Below are positions 8,808-8,864 of a stretch of DNA of 8,864 nt, piece by piece. This DNA comes from Beijerinckiaceae bacterium. GTDB lineage: Bacteria > Pseudomonadota > Alphaproteobacteria > Rhizobiales > Beijerinckiaceae. Made by a program: the position numbers and the translations under genes. The DNA lies in assembly GCA_027346205.1 (NCBI GenBank), contig DAIESR010000460.1, positions 1-8,864 of the forward strand, given 5' to 3'. The notes under the pieces were generated by a model. The model was not told the DNA's origin, searched no databases, and worked only from the letters and a program-made list of their open reading frames with translations. Every line of letters starts with the position of its first letter. Positions within the stretch are counted from its first letter, which is position 1.

Positions 8808-8864
8808 ACCCGAGGGCAATGGGCCAGCCCCAGTTTCCGACGGCGCTGGCCGATGCGTGCTAAC

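Overview
The window looks like a chromosomal housekeeping stretch from a GC-rich alphaproteobacterium. The order Hyphomicrobiales (Rhizobiales) fits best, possibly a Beijerinckiaceae- or Methylocystaceae-like lineage. I infer this from the GreA, CarB and AatA protein sequences, the carB-greA neighbourhood, and a complex palindromic repeat of a kind seen between genes in such genomes. The genus cannot be fixed from the sequence alone.

All five convincing genes lie on the minus strand, so transcription runs from high to low coordinates. In that order they are: an aspartate aminotransferase of the AatA type (8462-7260), closed by a perfect 16-bp hairpin terminator; a two-TM methyl-accepting chemotaxis-type receptor with a GTG start (6812-5079); a small DUF2237 protein (4927-4523); the carbamoyl-phosphate synthase large subunit CarB (4274-951); and the elongation factor GreA (489-16). 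Three gaps exceed 300 bases: 490-950, 6813-7259 and 8463-8864. They hold inverted repeats and one clear terminator, but no gene I can support.

Functionally this is a set of core genes rather than one system. CarB makes carbamoyl phosphate for arginine and pyrimidine synthesis. AatA interconverts aspartate and oxaloacetate, and aspartate feeds both of those pathways. GreA rescues backtracked RNA polymerase. The receptor and the DUF2237 protein have no evident link to these. carA is not in the window.

I found no convincing undescribed multi-gene system. The points most worth a second look are non-coding: two strong inverted repeats in the greA leader, a cruciform-forming repeat between the DUF2237 gene and carB, and an arginine-rich short reading frame overlapping the carB start, where carB itself has a poor ribosome binding site. 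Among the proteins, the receptor appears to have lost the usual adaptation (methylation) pairs.
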